Of a stretch of 32,033 nt of DNA, positions 1 to 8,809 are shown in pieces. Source of the DNA: Hyphomicrobiales bacterium (lineage in GTDB: Bacteria; Pseudomonadota; Alphaproteobacteria; Rhizobiales; Rhizobiaceae); the NCBI GenBank assembly GCA_900472925.1, contig UCJU01000037.1, positions 33,352 to 65,384 on the forward strand, given 5' to 3'. Positions within the stretch are counted from its first letter, which is position 1; the number at the start of each line of letters is the position of its first letter. The notes under the pieces were generated by a model that searched no databases, was not told where the DNA came from, and saw only the letters and a list, made by a program, of their open reading frames with translations. Made by a program: the position numbers and the translations under genes.

Positions 1-47
1 GTGGGGGAGATGTCCGGCAGCACAGAGGGGGGTGAGCCACACCCGCA
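1..47 (+). repeat. Intergenic repeat copy (left end, partial)
   Basis: The first ~47 bases match the reverse complement of about 31893-31939 at the far end of the window with roughly seven mismatches, starting with GTGGGGGAGATG. It lies outside coding sequence, just past the diguanylate cyclase stop codon, and is cut by the window edge. Short C/G-rich palindromic repeats of this kind are common between genes in rhizobia; assignment to a named family is not made. Confidence 0.6.
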
Positions 48-61
48 GAGTCCACCATCTC

Positions 62-1033
62 TTACTCCAGCAACCACTCCACCCGCGCGCGACCCTTCTG
101 CTTGGCTGCATAGAGTGCGCGATCGGCGCGTTGATAGAGATCGCTGCCGCTTTCACCTGGCTGATACAGCGCAAGGCCCGCGGAACAGCCATAGAAAAAA
201 TCCTCCACCCCTGGAAAGGGATTGGATGCGCCGACAGTCTTCAAAAGCCGTTCCACGATGCCAACGCATTCCGCCAGATTGGTGCGCGGCATGATGAGCA
301 TGAACTCTTCGCCACCAACGCGCCCGAAGCAATCGGAACGGCGGATCGTGGCATGGGCGATCTTGACGAAATCGCGCAAGACCACATCACCACCCTGATG
401 GCCGAAACGGTCATTGATGCCCTTGAACAAGTCGATATCCATGACGCAAAGCCCGAAGGGGCTTTCGATGCCCTTGTCGACGTTTTCGATCTGGACACCC
501 AGCTTGGCGAACACGAAACGGCGATTGGCGGTGCCCGTCAACTCGTCGGTCTGGGCCGCACGTAGCGCAATGTCGCGGTCCTGACGCAGGCTGCGCTGGT
601 TTTGCTTGAGGGCGGTGATATCGCTACCGACGCACAGCATCCAGCCGTCTTCCTGCACGGTCTCGGTCATCCAGATCCAGCGTCCATCGTGCAAATCCAG
701 CTCCAGCCCACGGAACGGGAGCTTGCCGCGGCGAGACTGTGCCGACAAAAGCCAGGCGCCGAAATCATCGGTGTTGATGATGAGACCTTTTTTATCGTGA
801 TAATTCGCCTGCAGCATTTCGCCCCAGGTGGGAAACATGTCGCTTCTGACATTGAAGGCTTCACGGAACGCGCGATTGGCGTGCCGAAGTCGGTCGTCCG
901 TATCATAAAGAGCAATAAAAACAGGCGTCATATCCTGCAACGCGATGACGCGTTCAATCAGACTATCCAGATTGGCAGTCTCCTGAAGCACGATATGCCC
1001 CCCGTCAGAATTCAAAACACCCGTTCCCGACAT
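62..1033 (-). CDS. PAS-GGDEF diguanylate cyclase
   Basis: Predicted to make cyclic di-GMP from two GTP. The 323-residue protein has an N-terminal PAS-like sensor region (about residues 25-145, ending in the typical GSDIT), a short linker helix, and a GGDEF domain (about 155-322). The domain opens with DELTG (163-167), has MDID (198-201) for metal binding and an intact GGEEF active site (240-244). The inhibitory I-site RxxD is present (RRSD, 231-234) exactly five residues before GGEEF, so product feedback inhibition is likely. No transmembrane segment is seen, so it is probably cytoplasmic with an unknown PAS ligand. It is divergent from homospermidine synthase. No EAL domain is attached. The ATG at 1033 lacks an obvious ribosome binding site; a later Met (residue 35) would cut into the PAS domain. 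Confidence 0.9.
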   Translation of the reverse strand: MSGTGVLNSDGGHIVLQETANLDSLIERVIALQDMTPVFIALYDTDDRLRHANRAFREAFNVRSDMFPTWGEMLQANYHDKKGLIINTDDFGAWLLSAQSRRGKLPFRGLELDLHDGRWIWMTETVQEDGWMLCVGSDITALKQNQRSLRQDRDIALRAAQTDELTGTANRRFVFAKLGVQIENVDKGIESPFGLCVMDIDLFKGINDRFGHQGGDVVLRDFVKIAHATIRRSDCFGRVGGEEFMLIMPRTNLAECVGIVERLLKTVGASNPFPGVEDFFYGCSAGLALYQPGESGSDLYQRADRALYAAKQKGRARVEWLLE

Positions 1034-1210
1034 CAGTATAATCGATGCTCGAAAAATGCGTAGTGCGAAGCTATATCGATGATTTCATAAAGTGCCAGGG
1101 CTGGTTGGTTTACCTTGCTGACAACGTTCATACGCCCGTCATCCGGCTACCCTTTATTGTTACAGACTAATCATCTAGCTTAGACGTTGCATTTAAAGAG
1201 GAAATTTAGA

Positions 1211-2659
1211 ATGACGGACGTTGAACACCCGATTTACGGCGAAATTACCGGTCCCATCATCATGATCGGTTTCGGCTCCATCGGGCGCGGGACACTTCCG
1301 CTTCTTGAACGGCATTTCAAATTCGACATGTCGCGGCTGGTCGTCATCGATCCGAGAGAAGACATTGCCGACTATCTGCAAAGTCGCAATATCACGCATA
1401 TCCGGTCACATCTGACCAAGGAGAATTACAAGGATGTGATGAAGCCTCTGGTCAAAGGCGTCGAGGGCCAGGGCTTCTGTGTCAACCTTTCAGTCGATGC
1501 CTCCTCCGTCGATCTGATGAAACTTTGCCGCAAATATGGAATGCTCTATATCGACACGGTCGTCGAACCATGGCCGGGCTTCTATTTCGACACCGACGCC
1601 GATAATTCCGCCCGCACGAACTACACGTTGCGTGAAACGATGCTGAAGGAAAAAGCCAAGCATCCGGGCGGCACGACGGCCGTTTCGACCTGCGGCGCCA
1701 ATCCCGGCATGGTGTCGTGGTTCGTCAAACAGGCGCTGGTCAATCTGGCCAAGGATACTGGCCTCGAATTCGAAGAACCGGCAGCCGATGACCGCGATGG
1801 CTGGGCGCGGCTGATGCAGACGCTCGGCGTCAAGGGCGTCCACATTGCCGAGCGCGACACGCAGCGCGCCAAGGACCCAAAGCCGTTCAACACATTCTGG
1901 AACACATGGTCGGTCGAAGGCTTCATCGCCGAAGGCATGCAACCGGCGGAACTGGGCTGGGGCACCCACGAAAAATGGATGCCGAAAAACGCAAAGAAAC
2001 AAAAGAAAGGCAGCAAAGCCGCCATCTTCCTCGACCAGCCCGGCGCCACGACCCGGGTGCGCACCTGGTGCCCCACGCTGGGCGCGCAGTATGGTCTGCT
2101 CGTCACGCACAACGAGGCCATATCGATTTCGGATTATTTCACCGTGCGCGACAAGCGCGGCCACATCGATTTTCGTCCAACCTGCCACTACGCCTACCAT
2201 CCCTGCAATGACGCGGTGCTATCGCTGTATGAAATGTTCGGAAACGGCGGCATCGCCCAGCCCGTACAGCACGTGCTGACGGAAGATGAGTTGACGGACG
2301 GGTCGGATGAACTCGGCGTTCTCCTCTACGGCCATGAGAAAAACGCCTATTGGTACGGTTCGCGCCTGACCCTGGAAGAAGCCCGCAAGCTTGCGCCCAA
2401 CCAGAATGCGACCGGCCTTCAGGTCAGTTCGGCCGTGCTTTCAGGCATGGTCTGGGCGCTGGAAAATCCGAAGGCGGGCATTGTCGAGGCTGACGAGGTG
2501 GATTACCGCCGCTGCCTCAACGTCCAGCGCCGTTACCTTGGCGCCGTCGAAGGACACTATACGGACTGGACACCGCTGGATGGCAGACCCGGCCTTTTCC
2601 CCGATGACATCGACACAGACGATGCATGGCAGTTCCGAAACATTCTGGTGCGTGGCTGA
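1211..2659 (+). CDS. hss: Homospermidine synthase
   Basis: Makes sym-homospermidine from putrescine using NAD+, the characteristic rhizobial polyamine pathway. The 482-residue protein carries an N-terminal Rossmann nucleotide-binding motif (GFGSIGRG, about residues 19-26) and the long saccharopine-dehydrogenase-like body typical of the bacterial family, including STCGANPGM about 170 residues in. The start at 1211 is chosen because AGAGGA (1196-1202) sits at good distance upstream; an in-frame ATG at 1187 has no such site. The gene stands alone, with a hairpin just after its stop codon. Family assignment is from recognised sequence similarity; length fits bacterial homologues. Confidence 0.93.
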   Translation: MTDVEHPIYGEITGPIIMIGFGSIGRGTLPLLERHFKFDMSRLVVIDPREDIADYLQSRNITHIRSHLTKENYKDVMKPLVKGVEGQGFCVNLSVDASSVDLMKLCRKYGMLYIDTVVEPWPGFYFDTDADNSARTNYTLRETMLKEKAKHPGGTTAVSTCGANPGMVSWFVKQALVNLAKDTGLEFEEPAADDRDGWARLMQTLGVKGVHIAERDTQRAKDPKPFNTFWNTWSVEGFIAEGMQPAELGWGTHEKWMPKNAKKQKKGSKAAIFLDQPGATTRVRTWCPTLGAQYGLLVTHNEAISISDYFTVRDKRGHIDFRPTCHYAYHPCNDAVLSLYEMFGNGGIAQPVQHVLTEDELTDGSDELGVLLYGHEKNAYWYGSRLTLEEARKLAPNQNATGLQVSSAVLSGMVWALENPKAGIVEADEVDYRRCLNVQRRYLGAVEGHYTDWTPLDGRPGLFPDDIDTDDAWQFRNILVRG

Positions 2660-2681
2660 CTGTACGGATCCGCTGGAAACG

Positions 2682-2728
2682 ACGCAGTGCCGCGATTGAA
2701 GGATCGCGACACTGCGTAGTGCAGTTTT
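2682..2728 (+). terminator. Probable terminator after hss
   Basis: An inverted repeat pairs ACGCAGTG (2682-2689) with CACTGCGT (2710-2717) and, after one mismatch, CGCGAT (2691-2696) with ATCGCG (2703-2708), with a six-base loop. A short TTTT follows at 2725-2728 after eight bases, so the U tract is weak and displaced. It lies 22 bases past the hss stop. Confidence 0.55.
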
Positions 2729-2857
2729 GCAACGCTGCCAATTTTGTCGAAAGGCCCGGGAACCGGTGCGTAGCGGCCTTCGTTCGCTTGCAATAAAGTC
2801 AAGTTCCATCCATGATCTTTCCAACAGGATCGACAAGCATCGCAGGAGACAAAAGAG

Positions 2858-3229
2858 ATGAATTTCAAGACAGGCGCAGCCTTGGTTCTGGCCGCAATTG
2901 CCGCCTCTTCATGCGCTCCTAACGCGCCATCCCCACGCCCCATGGCATCCGCCATGCCGCAGGGCCCTGCCGTCGACGGCCGATGGGTCGATAAGAACGG
3001 TATCGTATCGACATTCCAGGCTGGAGCTTTCTCCACCCGCTCCACCGACACGAACACGCTGCTGGCATCTGGCACCTACGTGACGCTGTCGCCAACCCTG
3101 TATGAGATCAACATGACGTCGCTGGTGCGCAACACCCAGTCGCGCGTCAATTGCGCGCTTATTTCCCGTGCACAGTTGAACTGCACGACCGATACTAACG
3201 GCCAGTTCACCCTGACCCGCCAGGGCTGA
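2858..3229 (+). CDS. omp10: Omp10-like outer membrane lipoprotein
   Basis: A 123-residue exported lipoprotein. The N-terminus has a basic residue and hydrophobic stretch ending in a lipobox-like ASSC, giving lipidated Cys19 after signal peptidase II cleavage. A proline-rich linker leads to a compact domain with [27 protein letters not shown] and a C-terminal QLNCTTD region. These segments resemble Brucella Omp10 as I remember it, where the same blocks occur in the same order. Two further Cys residues in the mature domain (in VNCAL and LNCT) could form a disulfide. AGGAG at 2844-2848 supports the ATG. It is a single gene between two hairpins. Its function is unknown beyond envelope association. 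Confidence 0.8.
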   Translation: MNFKTGAALVLAAIAASSCAPNAPSPRPMASAMPQGPAVDGRWVDKNGIVSTFQAGAFSTRSTDTNTLLASGTYVTLSPTLYEINMTSLVRNTQSRVNCALISRAQLNCTTDTNGQFTLTRQG

Positions 3230-3257
3230 TTTCTCAAGCCTCTTACCGTTTAATTTC

Positions 3258-3283
3258 AACGCGCGCGTGTAGCGCGCGTTTTT
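3258..3283 (+). terminator. Rho-independent terminator after omp10-like gene
   Basis: A perfect 9-bp stem (AACGCGCGC at 3258-3266 with GCGCGCGTT at 3272-3280), five-base loop, then a run of T. It is 28 bases after the lipoprotein stop. Confidence 0.88.
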
Positions 3284-3344
3284 ATTTGCGCAATTTTGTC
3301 ATATTTCTACTTGCAGCAGATGCCACGAGGTGAAAACATCTCCT

Positions 3345-3373
3345 TTGAACGGCTGACATATTTTCAGAATAGT
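3345..3373 (+). promoter_or_regulatory. Candidate promoter of the nucleotidase gene
   Basis: TTGAAC (3345-3350) and AATAGT (3368-3373) are separated by 17 bases and would start a transcript near 3380, about 50 bases before the ATG. It lies just after the preceding terminator, where a promoter is expected. The call rests on pattern matching only. Confidence 0.35.
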
Positions 3374-3432
3374 GATGAAGGCAGGGACGAGCCCTTCAGC
3401 TTTTTGCTTAAAAAAACAGGAGAGACAGAACG

Positions 3433-5376
3433 ATGAACAGGATTTTGAGATTTGGCCTGATGACCGCATCGGTCCTTTCGCTTTCCGCTGGTGCAGCTCT
3501 GGCCGACTACCAACTCAATATTCTCCATATCAACGATCTGCATTCGCGCATCGAGGCCATCAACAAGTTCGACTCCACCTGCTCCACGGCAGAAGCTGAC
3601 AAGAAGGAATGCTTCGGCGGCATCGCCCGCGTCAAAAGCGCCATCGACGCGCGCCGCACCGAACTCGGTGCCAATGCCAATATCCTCGTGCTTGATGCAG
3701 GCGACCAGTTCCAGGGCTCCCTGTTCTACACACAGTATAAAAGCGGCCCCGTTGCCGAATTCATGAACGGCATCGGTTTCGATGCCATGGCCATCGGCAA
3801 CCACGAATTCGATGATGGCCCCGCAGAACTGCTCAAGCTCATCAATGCCGTGAAATTCCCCATCATTTCCGGCAACACCAAGATTGCCGACGGCTCAGAG
3901 CTGAAGGACAAGTTCAAGGGCTACATCATCAAGGACATGGGTGGCCAGAAGGTTGCCGTCGTGTCCGTGCTGGCTACCGACACGAACGAAACGTCGTCCC
4001 CAGGCGACAAGGTCACGTTTGAAAACGAGATCGAGTACCTCAAGGGTGCCGTCAAGGAAATTCAGGACCAGGGCGTCAACAAGATCGTGCTTCTATCGCA
4101 TGTCGGTTACGTCAAGGATCAGGAAATCGCGCGTTCGGTCGATGGTATCGACGTCATCGTCGGCGGCCACAGCCATACGCTGCTGTCCAGCACCGATCCG
4201 AAGGCCGCTGGCCCATACCCTACACTCGTCAAAGACCCCGCTGGCATCGATGTTCCCATCGTCACCGCCTATGCCTATTCGAAATATCTCGGCGATCTCA
4301 CGGTTACCTTCGATGATAACGGCGTCGTCAAATCCACGAGCGGCGCACCGAAGCTGCTCGACGCCTCCGTCACGCCTGATGAAGCCTTCACCAAGCGCGT
4401 GGCCGAACTGGCTGCTCCACTCGAAGAAATGAAGCAGAAGGAAATCGGCACCAGCGAAGCTGCCATCGATGGCTCGCGTGAAGTCTGCCGTGTCAAGGAA
4501 TGCACCATGGGCAACCTGGTGTCGGATGCGCTGCTTGATCGCGTGAAGGATCAGGGCATCACCATCGCTATCCAGAATGGTGGCGGCTTGCGTGCTTCCA
4601 TCGATGCCGGTCCAGTGACCATGGGTGAAGTGCTGACGGTTCTGCCGTTCCAGAACTCCGTTGCCACCTTCCAGATCAAGGGCGTCGATCTCGTCGCAGC
4701 ACTTGAAAACGGCGCAAGCCAGATCGAGGAAGGCGCTGGCCGCTTCGTGCAGACCGCAGGCCTGAAATACAGCTTCGACCGCTCCAAGCCACCGGGCAGC
4801 CGCATCGTCTCCGTCGAGGTCAAGGAAGGCGATGCCTTCGTCAAGCTCGACCCGGAAAAGACCTATGGCGTCGTCACCAACAACTACACCCGCACCGGCG
4901 GCGATGGCTTCAAGACCTTTGCGACCAAGGCCATCAACCCCTACGACTTCGGACCAAGCCTTGAAGACGCGGTTGCGGCCTATATCGGCTCGCACAGCCC
5001 TTACAAGCCTTACACCGATGGCCGCGTCATGGATGTAACGCCTGCCGACTATGTCGAGCCAGCAAAAGAAGCGGCAAAGCCTGCAACCCCTGCTCCAGCA
5101 ACGACCGCGCAGGCACCAGCAGCGTCAACGCCAACACCTGCCGCACCAGCACCTGCCGCAACCGCTCCTGCAGCGCCAGCACCGGCAGCCACCACAACGA
5201 CGACGCCAGCGACTGCTGCTGCAAAATACGTCGTTGAACGCGGTGACTCCTTGTGGAAAATTGCCGCTGAGAAATACGGCAATGGCCTCGATTGGAAGAA
5301 GCTTGCCGAAGCCAACGCGCTGAAGCGTCCAAACCACATCGAAGTCGGGGAAGAACTCAACGTCCCTGCAAACTGA
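3433..5376 (+). CDS. Secreted 5'-nucleotidase with C-terminal LysM domain
   Basis: A UshA-type periplasmic nucleotidase / UDP-sugar hydrolase, expected to strip phosphate from nucleotides for uptake. The 647-residue protein has a Sec signal peptide cleaved after ALA (residue 24). The metallophosphatase domain (about 27-310) shows all metal ligands: D35 and H37 in NDLH, D88 (LDAGDQ), N123 and H124 in GNHE, H223, and H246/H248 in GGHSH. The 5'-nucleotidase C-terminal substrate domain (about 340-530) contains NNYTRTGGDGF. An Ala/Pro/Thr-rich linker (about 542-598) then joins a LysM peptidoglycan-binding domain (about 599-646). E. coli UshA lacks this domain; here it probably anchors the enzyme to the cell wall. 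An AGGAGA site precedes the ATG. The gene has its own terminator upstream and a hairpin downstream. Confidence 0.93.
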   Translation: MNRILRFGLMTASVLSLSAGAALADYQLNILHINDLHSRIEAINKFDSTCSTAEADKKECFGGIARVKSAIDARRTELGANANILVLDAGDQFQGSLFYTQYKSGPVAEFMNGIGFDAMAIGNHEFDDGPAELLKLINAVKFPIISGNTKIADGSELKDKFKGYIIKDMGGQKVAVVSVLATDTNETSSPGDKVTFENEIEYLKGAVKEIQDQGVNKIVLLSHVGYVKDQEIARSVDGIDVIVGGHSHTLLSSTDPKAAGPYPTLVKDPAGIDVPIVTAYAYSKYLGDLTVTFDDNGVVKSTSGAPKLLDASVTPDEAFTKRVAELAAPLEEMKQKEIGTSEAAIDGSREVCRVKECTMGNLVSDALLDRVKDQGITIAIQNGGGLRASIDAGPVTMGEVLTVLPFQNSVATFQIKGVDLVAALENGASQIEEGAGRFVQTAGLKYSFDRSKPPGSRIVSVEVKEGDAFVKLDPEKTYGVVTNNYTRTGGDGFKTFATKAINPYDFGPSLEDAVAAYIGSHSPYKPYTDGRVMDVTPADYVEPAKEAAKPATPAPATTAQAPAASTPTPAAPAPAATAPAAPAPAATTTTTPATAAAKYVVERGDSLWKIAAEKYGNGLDWKKLAEANALKRPNHIEVGEELNVPAN

Positions 5377-5393
5377 TCGTGGATCATCCAAAG

Positions 5394-5417
5394 GGCCGGT
5401 CTGCGCTTGGACCGGCT
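5394..5417 (+). terminator. Possible terminator hairpin after the nucleotidase
   Basis: GCCGGTC (5395-5401) pairs perfectly with GACCGGC (5410-5416) around an eight-base loop, 18 bases past the stop codon. There is no T tract, so it may instead be the first unit of the palindrome cluster that follows. Confidence 0.4.
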
Positions 5418-5429
5418 CGTATCTCCCGG

Positions 5430-5492
5430 CATTCCGGCCTTGAGCCGAAATGTCGCTGCGCTGGGTCCCGCATCACCTGCGGGATCACAGCG
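5430..5492. repeat. Two adjacent palindromes between nucleotidase and hemH
   Basis: The first hairpin pairs CATTCCGGC (5430-5438) with GCCGAAATG (5444-5452), one mismatch. The second pairs TCCCGCA (5466-5472) with TGCGGGA (5478-5484), extended after a short internal loop by CGCTG (5459-5463) with CAGCG (5488-5492). They resemble a small REP/BIME-like intergenic element; copy number cannot be judged from this window. Confidence 0.45.
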
Positions 5493-5652
5493 TTACATGA
5501 CGTCCGCCCACGCCTGATTGGCTCAGCGTTGAAATGTCACGCCCCCACCTCCAGAATTCAATTCAGATTGCCGCACGGATGCTCTACAAGATGATCCAAC
5601 ACGGTGGCCCCGGCGTATGTCTGGCCAAACAATACAGGTTCAGGACGTTTTC

Positions 5653-6702
5653 ATGCTCGCAGATCCCTCCACACTTCCCGTAAATCACCTTCCTCCGGAG
5701 CATCCGAAGGTTGCTTTTGGCAAGGTCGGCGTTCTCCTGGTCAATCTCGGCACGCCCGATGGTACCGATTACAAGTCCATGCGCCGTTATCTGGCGGAAT
5801 TTCTGAGCGACAAGCGCGTCATCGAATGGTCGCGCGTGTTCTGGTATCCGATCCTCTATGGCATCGTGCTGAACAAGCGGCCGCAAAAGGTCGGCAAGGC
5901 GTACCAGTCGATCTGGAACAACGAGCTGAACGAAAGCTATCTGCGCACCTATACCCGCAATCAGGGTGATCTTCTCGGACAGGCGTTGAAGGATCTGCCC
6001 AATGTGGTGGTCGATTGGGGCATGCGCTACGGCACGCCCAGCATCGCCCAGCGTATCGATGCGCTCAAAGAACAGGGTTGCGAGAAAATACTGCTGTTTC
6101 CGCTCTATCCGCAATATGCCGCTGCCACCACCGCCACCGTCAACGACAAGGCGTTCGAGCATCTGATGAAGCAGCGTTGGCAACCGGCGCTGCGCACCGT
6201 GCCGCCGTACCACGATGACGAGACCTATATCGATGCGCTTGCCAATTCCGTCACATCGCATCTGGCGACGCTGGACTGGGAACCCGAAAAGATCATCGCC
6301 TCCTTCCACGGCATTCCGCAGTCCTATTTCAAGAAGGGCGATCCCTATCATTGCCAGTGCATGAAGACGGGACGCCTGCTGCGCGAAAAGCTGGGCCTCG
6401 GAAAGGACCGTTTTCTCATCACCTTCCAGTCTCGCTTCGGGCCGGAAGAATGGTTGCAACCCTATACCGATAAAACCGTCGAGCGACTGGCAACAGAGGG
6501 CGTCAAGCGCATTGCGGTGATGAATCCCGGCTTCGTATCCGACTGTCTGGAAACTCTGGAAGAAATCGCCGAAGAAGCCGCTGAAAGCTTTCACCACAAC
6601 GGCGGCGAGAAGTTTTCACATATTCCTTGCCTGAATGACAGCGCCGAGGGTATGAGAGTTCTCGAAAAGGTTGTGCGCCGGGAATTGCAGGGCTGGGTGT
6701 AA
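5653..6702 (+). CDS. hemH: Ferrochelatase
   Basis: Inserts Fe2+ into protoporphyrin IX, the last step of protoheme synthesis. The 349-residue protein is full length for the family. It starts its core with VGVLLVNLGTPDG, has the catalytic His in SFHGIP (H219) and the conserved acidic residue in FVSDCLETLEE (E300), and contains the alphaproteobacterial TFQSRFGPEEWLQPYTD segment. The start at 5653 is preferred over the in-frame ATG at 5617 because AGGA (5642-5645) lies seven bases upstream and the shorter N-terminus fits homologues. The Cys pair in YHCQC could concern an Fe-S cluster, but this is uncertain. It is followed 43 bases later by qmcA. Confidence 0.95.
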   Translation: MLADPSTLPVNHLPPEHPKVAFGKVGVLLVNLGTPDGTDYKSMRRYLAEFLSDKRVIEWSRVFWYPILYGIVLNKRPQKVGKAYQSIWNNELNESYLRTYTRNQGDLLGQALKDLPNVVVDWGMRYGTPSIAQRIDALKEQGCEKILLFPLYPQYAAATTATVNDKAFEHLMKQRWQPALRTVPPYHDDETYIDALANSVTSHLATLDWEPEKIIASFHGIPQSYFKKGDPYHCQCMKTGRLLREKLGLGKDRFLITFQSRFGPEEWLQPYTDKTVERLATEGVKRIAVMNPGFVSDCLETLEEIAEEAAESFHHNGGEKFSHIPCLNDSAEGMRVLEKVVRRELQGWV

Positions 6703-6745
6703 ACCAGCATTTGAAATCCGGCTTTAGCATTGGGAGAATGCCGTG

Positions 6746-7807
6746 ATGGATCTGAGTGGTTTCGATATTGTCGTTATTGTTGCGGTCGGCCTTGTCATTC
6801 TAACGATGTTTGCCGGTATCAAGACGGTACCGCAGGGCTACCGCTACACTGTGGAGCGCTTCGGTCGCTATACCCGCACCATGGAGCCCGGGCTCAACAT
6901 TCTCACGCCCTATATCGAGCGTGTCGGTGCGCGCCTGAATGTGATGGAGCAGGTGCTGGATATTCCCACGCAGGAAGTCATCACCAAGGACAATGCCAGC
7001 GTCTCGGCGGATGCCGTCGCCTTCTATCAAGTGCTCAACGCCGCCCAGGCCGCCTACCAGATCACCAATCTGCAATTCGCCATCCAGAACCTGACCATGA
7101 CCAACATCCGCTCAGTCATGGGTTCGATGGATCTGGATGAGCTGCTGTCCAACCGCGATGCCATCAATGATCGCCTGCTGCGCGTGGTCGACGAAGCCGT
7201 CGGCCCATGGGGCATCAAGGTCACCCGCATCGAGATCAAGGACATCGCCCCGCCAAAGGATCTGGTGGATTCCATGGCCCGCCAAATGAAGGCCGAGCGC
7301 GAAAAGCGTGCCCAGGTTCTGGAAGCCGAGGGTGCAAGGAACGCGCAGATTCTGCGTGCCGAAGGTGCCAAGCAATCCGCCATTCTCGAAGCCGAGGGAC
7401 AACGCGAAGCCGCCTTCCGCGATGCCGAAGCGCGTGAACGTCTGGCCGAGGCTGAAGCCAACGCGACCCGCATGGTGTCGGAAGCCATTGCCGCTGGCGA
7501 CATCCACGCCATCAACTACTTCATCGCGCAGAAATACACCGAAGCCATGGCCGCCATCGGCACCGCTAAAAACTCCAAGATCGTGCTGATGCCAATGGAA
7601 GGCTCGGCGCTGATCGGTTCGCTCGGCGGCATCGGCGCCATCGCCAAGGAGGTGTTCGGCAAAAACAGCGACGGTCCGGCAGCGCCCGATACACCGACGC
7701 CAGCCAGACAGCGCAGCTCCGTTCCACCATCCTCCAGTCGCCCTACAGGCCAGACCATCAACGTGACCATTCCTAACAATCCGTTCGGCCCGTCCTCGGA
7801 GAGATGA
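6746..7807 (+). CDS. qmcA: SPFH/Band 7 membrane protein (QmcA-like)
   Basis: A stomatin/prohibitin-family membrane scaffold of 353 residues. It has one N-terminal hydrophobic segment (about 7-26), then VPQGYRYTVERFGRY opening the SPFH domain (about 25-200), and a long charged Ala/Glu/Arg-rich coiled coil (about 180-270, repeated EAEGARNAQIL-like units) expected to drive oligomerisation. The tail (about 305-353) is Pro/Ser-rich. GGGAGA at 6732-6737 serves either ATG 6746 or the GTG three bases earlier. The next gene, nfeD-like, starts one base after the stop; this pairing is conserved in bacteria (E. coli qmcA-ybbK) and implies a membrane complex involved in membrane or protein quality control. 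That role is inferred from the family. Confidence 0.92.
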   Translation: MDLSGFDIVVIVAVGLVILTMFAGIKTVPQGYRYTVERFGRYTRTMEPGLNILTPYIERVGARLNVMEQVLDIPTQEVITKDNASVSADAVAFYQVLNAAQAAYQITNLQFAIQNLTMTNIRSVMGSMDLDELLSNRDAINDRLLRVVDEAVGPWGIKVTRIEIKDIAPPKDLVDSMARQMKAEREKRAQVLEAEGARNAQILRAEGAKQSAILEAEGQREAAFRDAEARERLAEAEANATRMVSEAIAAGDIHAINYFIAQKYTEAMAAIGTAKNSKIVLMPMEGSALIGSLGGIGAIAKEVFGKNSDGPAAPDTPTPARQRSSVPPSSSRPTGQTINVTIPNNPFGPSSER

Positions 7808-7808
7808 G

Positions 7809-8273
7809 ATGATCACGAGGCTCGTCACCGATCTCGGCCCGTGGAGCTGGTGGATACTGGCGGCCATCCTGCTCGCTGCGGAGCTTCTGGCCCCCGGCGT
7901 CTTCCTGATCTGGATCGGTGCCGCTGCTTTCGTGATCGGCGCCATATCGCTGGCGCTATGGGACACCGCCGTGTGGAGTTGGCACGTTCAGCTTCTTCTG
8001 TTTGCGGTTCTATCGGTAGCCTTTGCCCTGCTGGGCCGCCGCTATTACCACAAGAACCGCAACGCCACCGACGAACCATTCCTCAATCAGCGCGAAGCAA
8101 GCCTCATCGGCAGAACTGCGACCCTTCAGGAGCCGATCACCGAGGGACGTGGCCGTATCAGGCTGGATGACACATGGTGGTCGGTCCAGGGCGAAGACAT
8201 GCCCGCTGGTACCCGCGTACGCATCGCCTCGGCCCACGGCCGCACGCTGACGGTCGAAACCATCGGCAGCTGA
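7809..8273 (+). CDS. NfeD-family membrane protein
   Basis: Short-form NfeD (YbbK type) of 154 residues. There are hydrophobic segments at about 14-33, 35-52 and 58-75, then a cytoplasmic C-terminal OB-fold domain (about 95-152) containing LIGRTATLQEPI and a WWSVQGED segment typical of the family. No protease domain is present, unlike long NfeD. It starts one base after the qmcA stop, with the ribosome site inside the end of qmcA, so the two are almost certainly cotranscribed and translationally coupled. It is expected to partner with the SPFH protein. Confidence 0.9.
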   Translation: MITRLVTDLGPWSWWILAAILLAAELLAPGVFLIWIGAAAFVIGAISLALWDTAVWSWHVQLLLFAVLSVAFALLGRRYYHKNRNATDEPFLNQREASLIGRTATLQEPITEGRGRIRLDDTWWSVQGEDMPAGTRVRIASAHGRTLTVETIGS

Positions 8274-8283
8274 ATTCCAGCCG

Positions 8284-8306
8284 AGCCGCACCTGCATCAT
8301 GCGGCT
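8284..8306 (+). terminator. Hairpin after nfeD-like gene
   Basis: AGCCGCA (8284-8290) pairs perfectly with TGCGGCT (8300-8306) over a nine-base loop, 10 bases past the stop. No T tract follows, so termination is uncertain. Confidence 0.35.
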
Positions 8307-8407
8307 GGCGCAACTCTTCTGTTCCCGAAAATCAATTCTGCTTTCCCTGTCCATGCTGTAGGCATCGCTGCATATCGTCAGGTTTAAACAGACAGAGGTT
8401 TTCAAAA

Positions 8408-8809
8408 ATGGAATTGCAGCCGCCAGCAGATATGGAACTCACCCTGCGCACCCTCGCCATGCCAGCCGACGCCAACCCGGCGGGCGACATTTTCGGCGGA
8501 TGGGTCATGTCGCAAATGGACTTGGCCGCCTTCGTGCGCGCCAATGACGTAGCAGGCGGGCGCACGGTCACCGTCGCCGTCCACGAAATCGTCTTCAAGA
8601 AACCCGTCAAGATCGGCGATACGCTCTGCGTCTACACCCGCATCGAAAAAGTCGGTCGAACCTCCATCACCCTCAAAATAGAAGCCTGGACCCGCCGCTA
8701 CTCCGAACAGTCCCGCGACAAGGTCACGGAAGCGGTCTTCATCATGGTCGCGGTGGATTCGCAGGGTAATCCGAGGGCCGTGGCGCGTGACACGCCGGAG
8801 AGTGCCTAG
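8408..8809 (+). CDS. YciA-type acyl-CoA thioesterase
   Basis: A 133-residue single hot-dog-fold thioesterase that hydrolyses acyl-CoA to free acid and CoA, probably as a hexamer in the cytoplasm. The family signature MPADANPAGDIFGGWVMSQMD (about residues 18-38, quoted here in part by its key Asn, Asp and Gly-Gly residues) includes the catalytic Asp in GDIFGG. VKIGDTLCVYTRIEKVGRTS is the second conserved block. The start at 8408 has AGAGG (8394-8398) at nine bases; the longer upstream in-frame reading is not supported. It stands apart from nfeD by 134 bases. Substrate chain length cannot be told from sequence. Confidence 0.9.
   Translation: MELQPPADMELTLRTLAMPADANPAGDIFGGWVMSQMDLAAFVRANDVAGGRTVTVAVHEIVFKKPVKIGDTLCVYTRIEKVGRTSITLKIEAWTRRYSEQSRDKVTEAVFIMVAVDSQGNPRAVARDTPESA

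Noticed and set aside
3351..3371. Possible Pho box before the 5'-nucleotidase gene
   Set aside because: The first half resembles CTGTCAT (CTGACAT) but the second half does not match, so phosphate control cannot be claimed from sequence.
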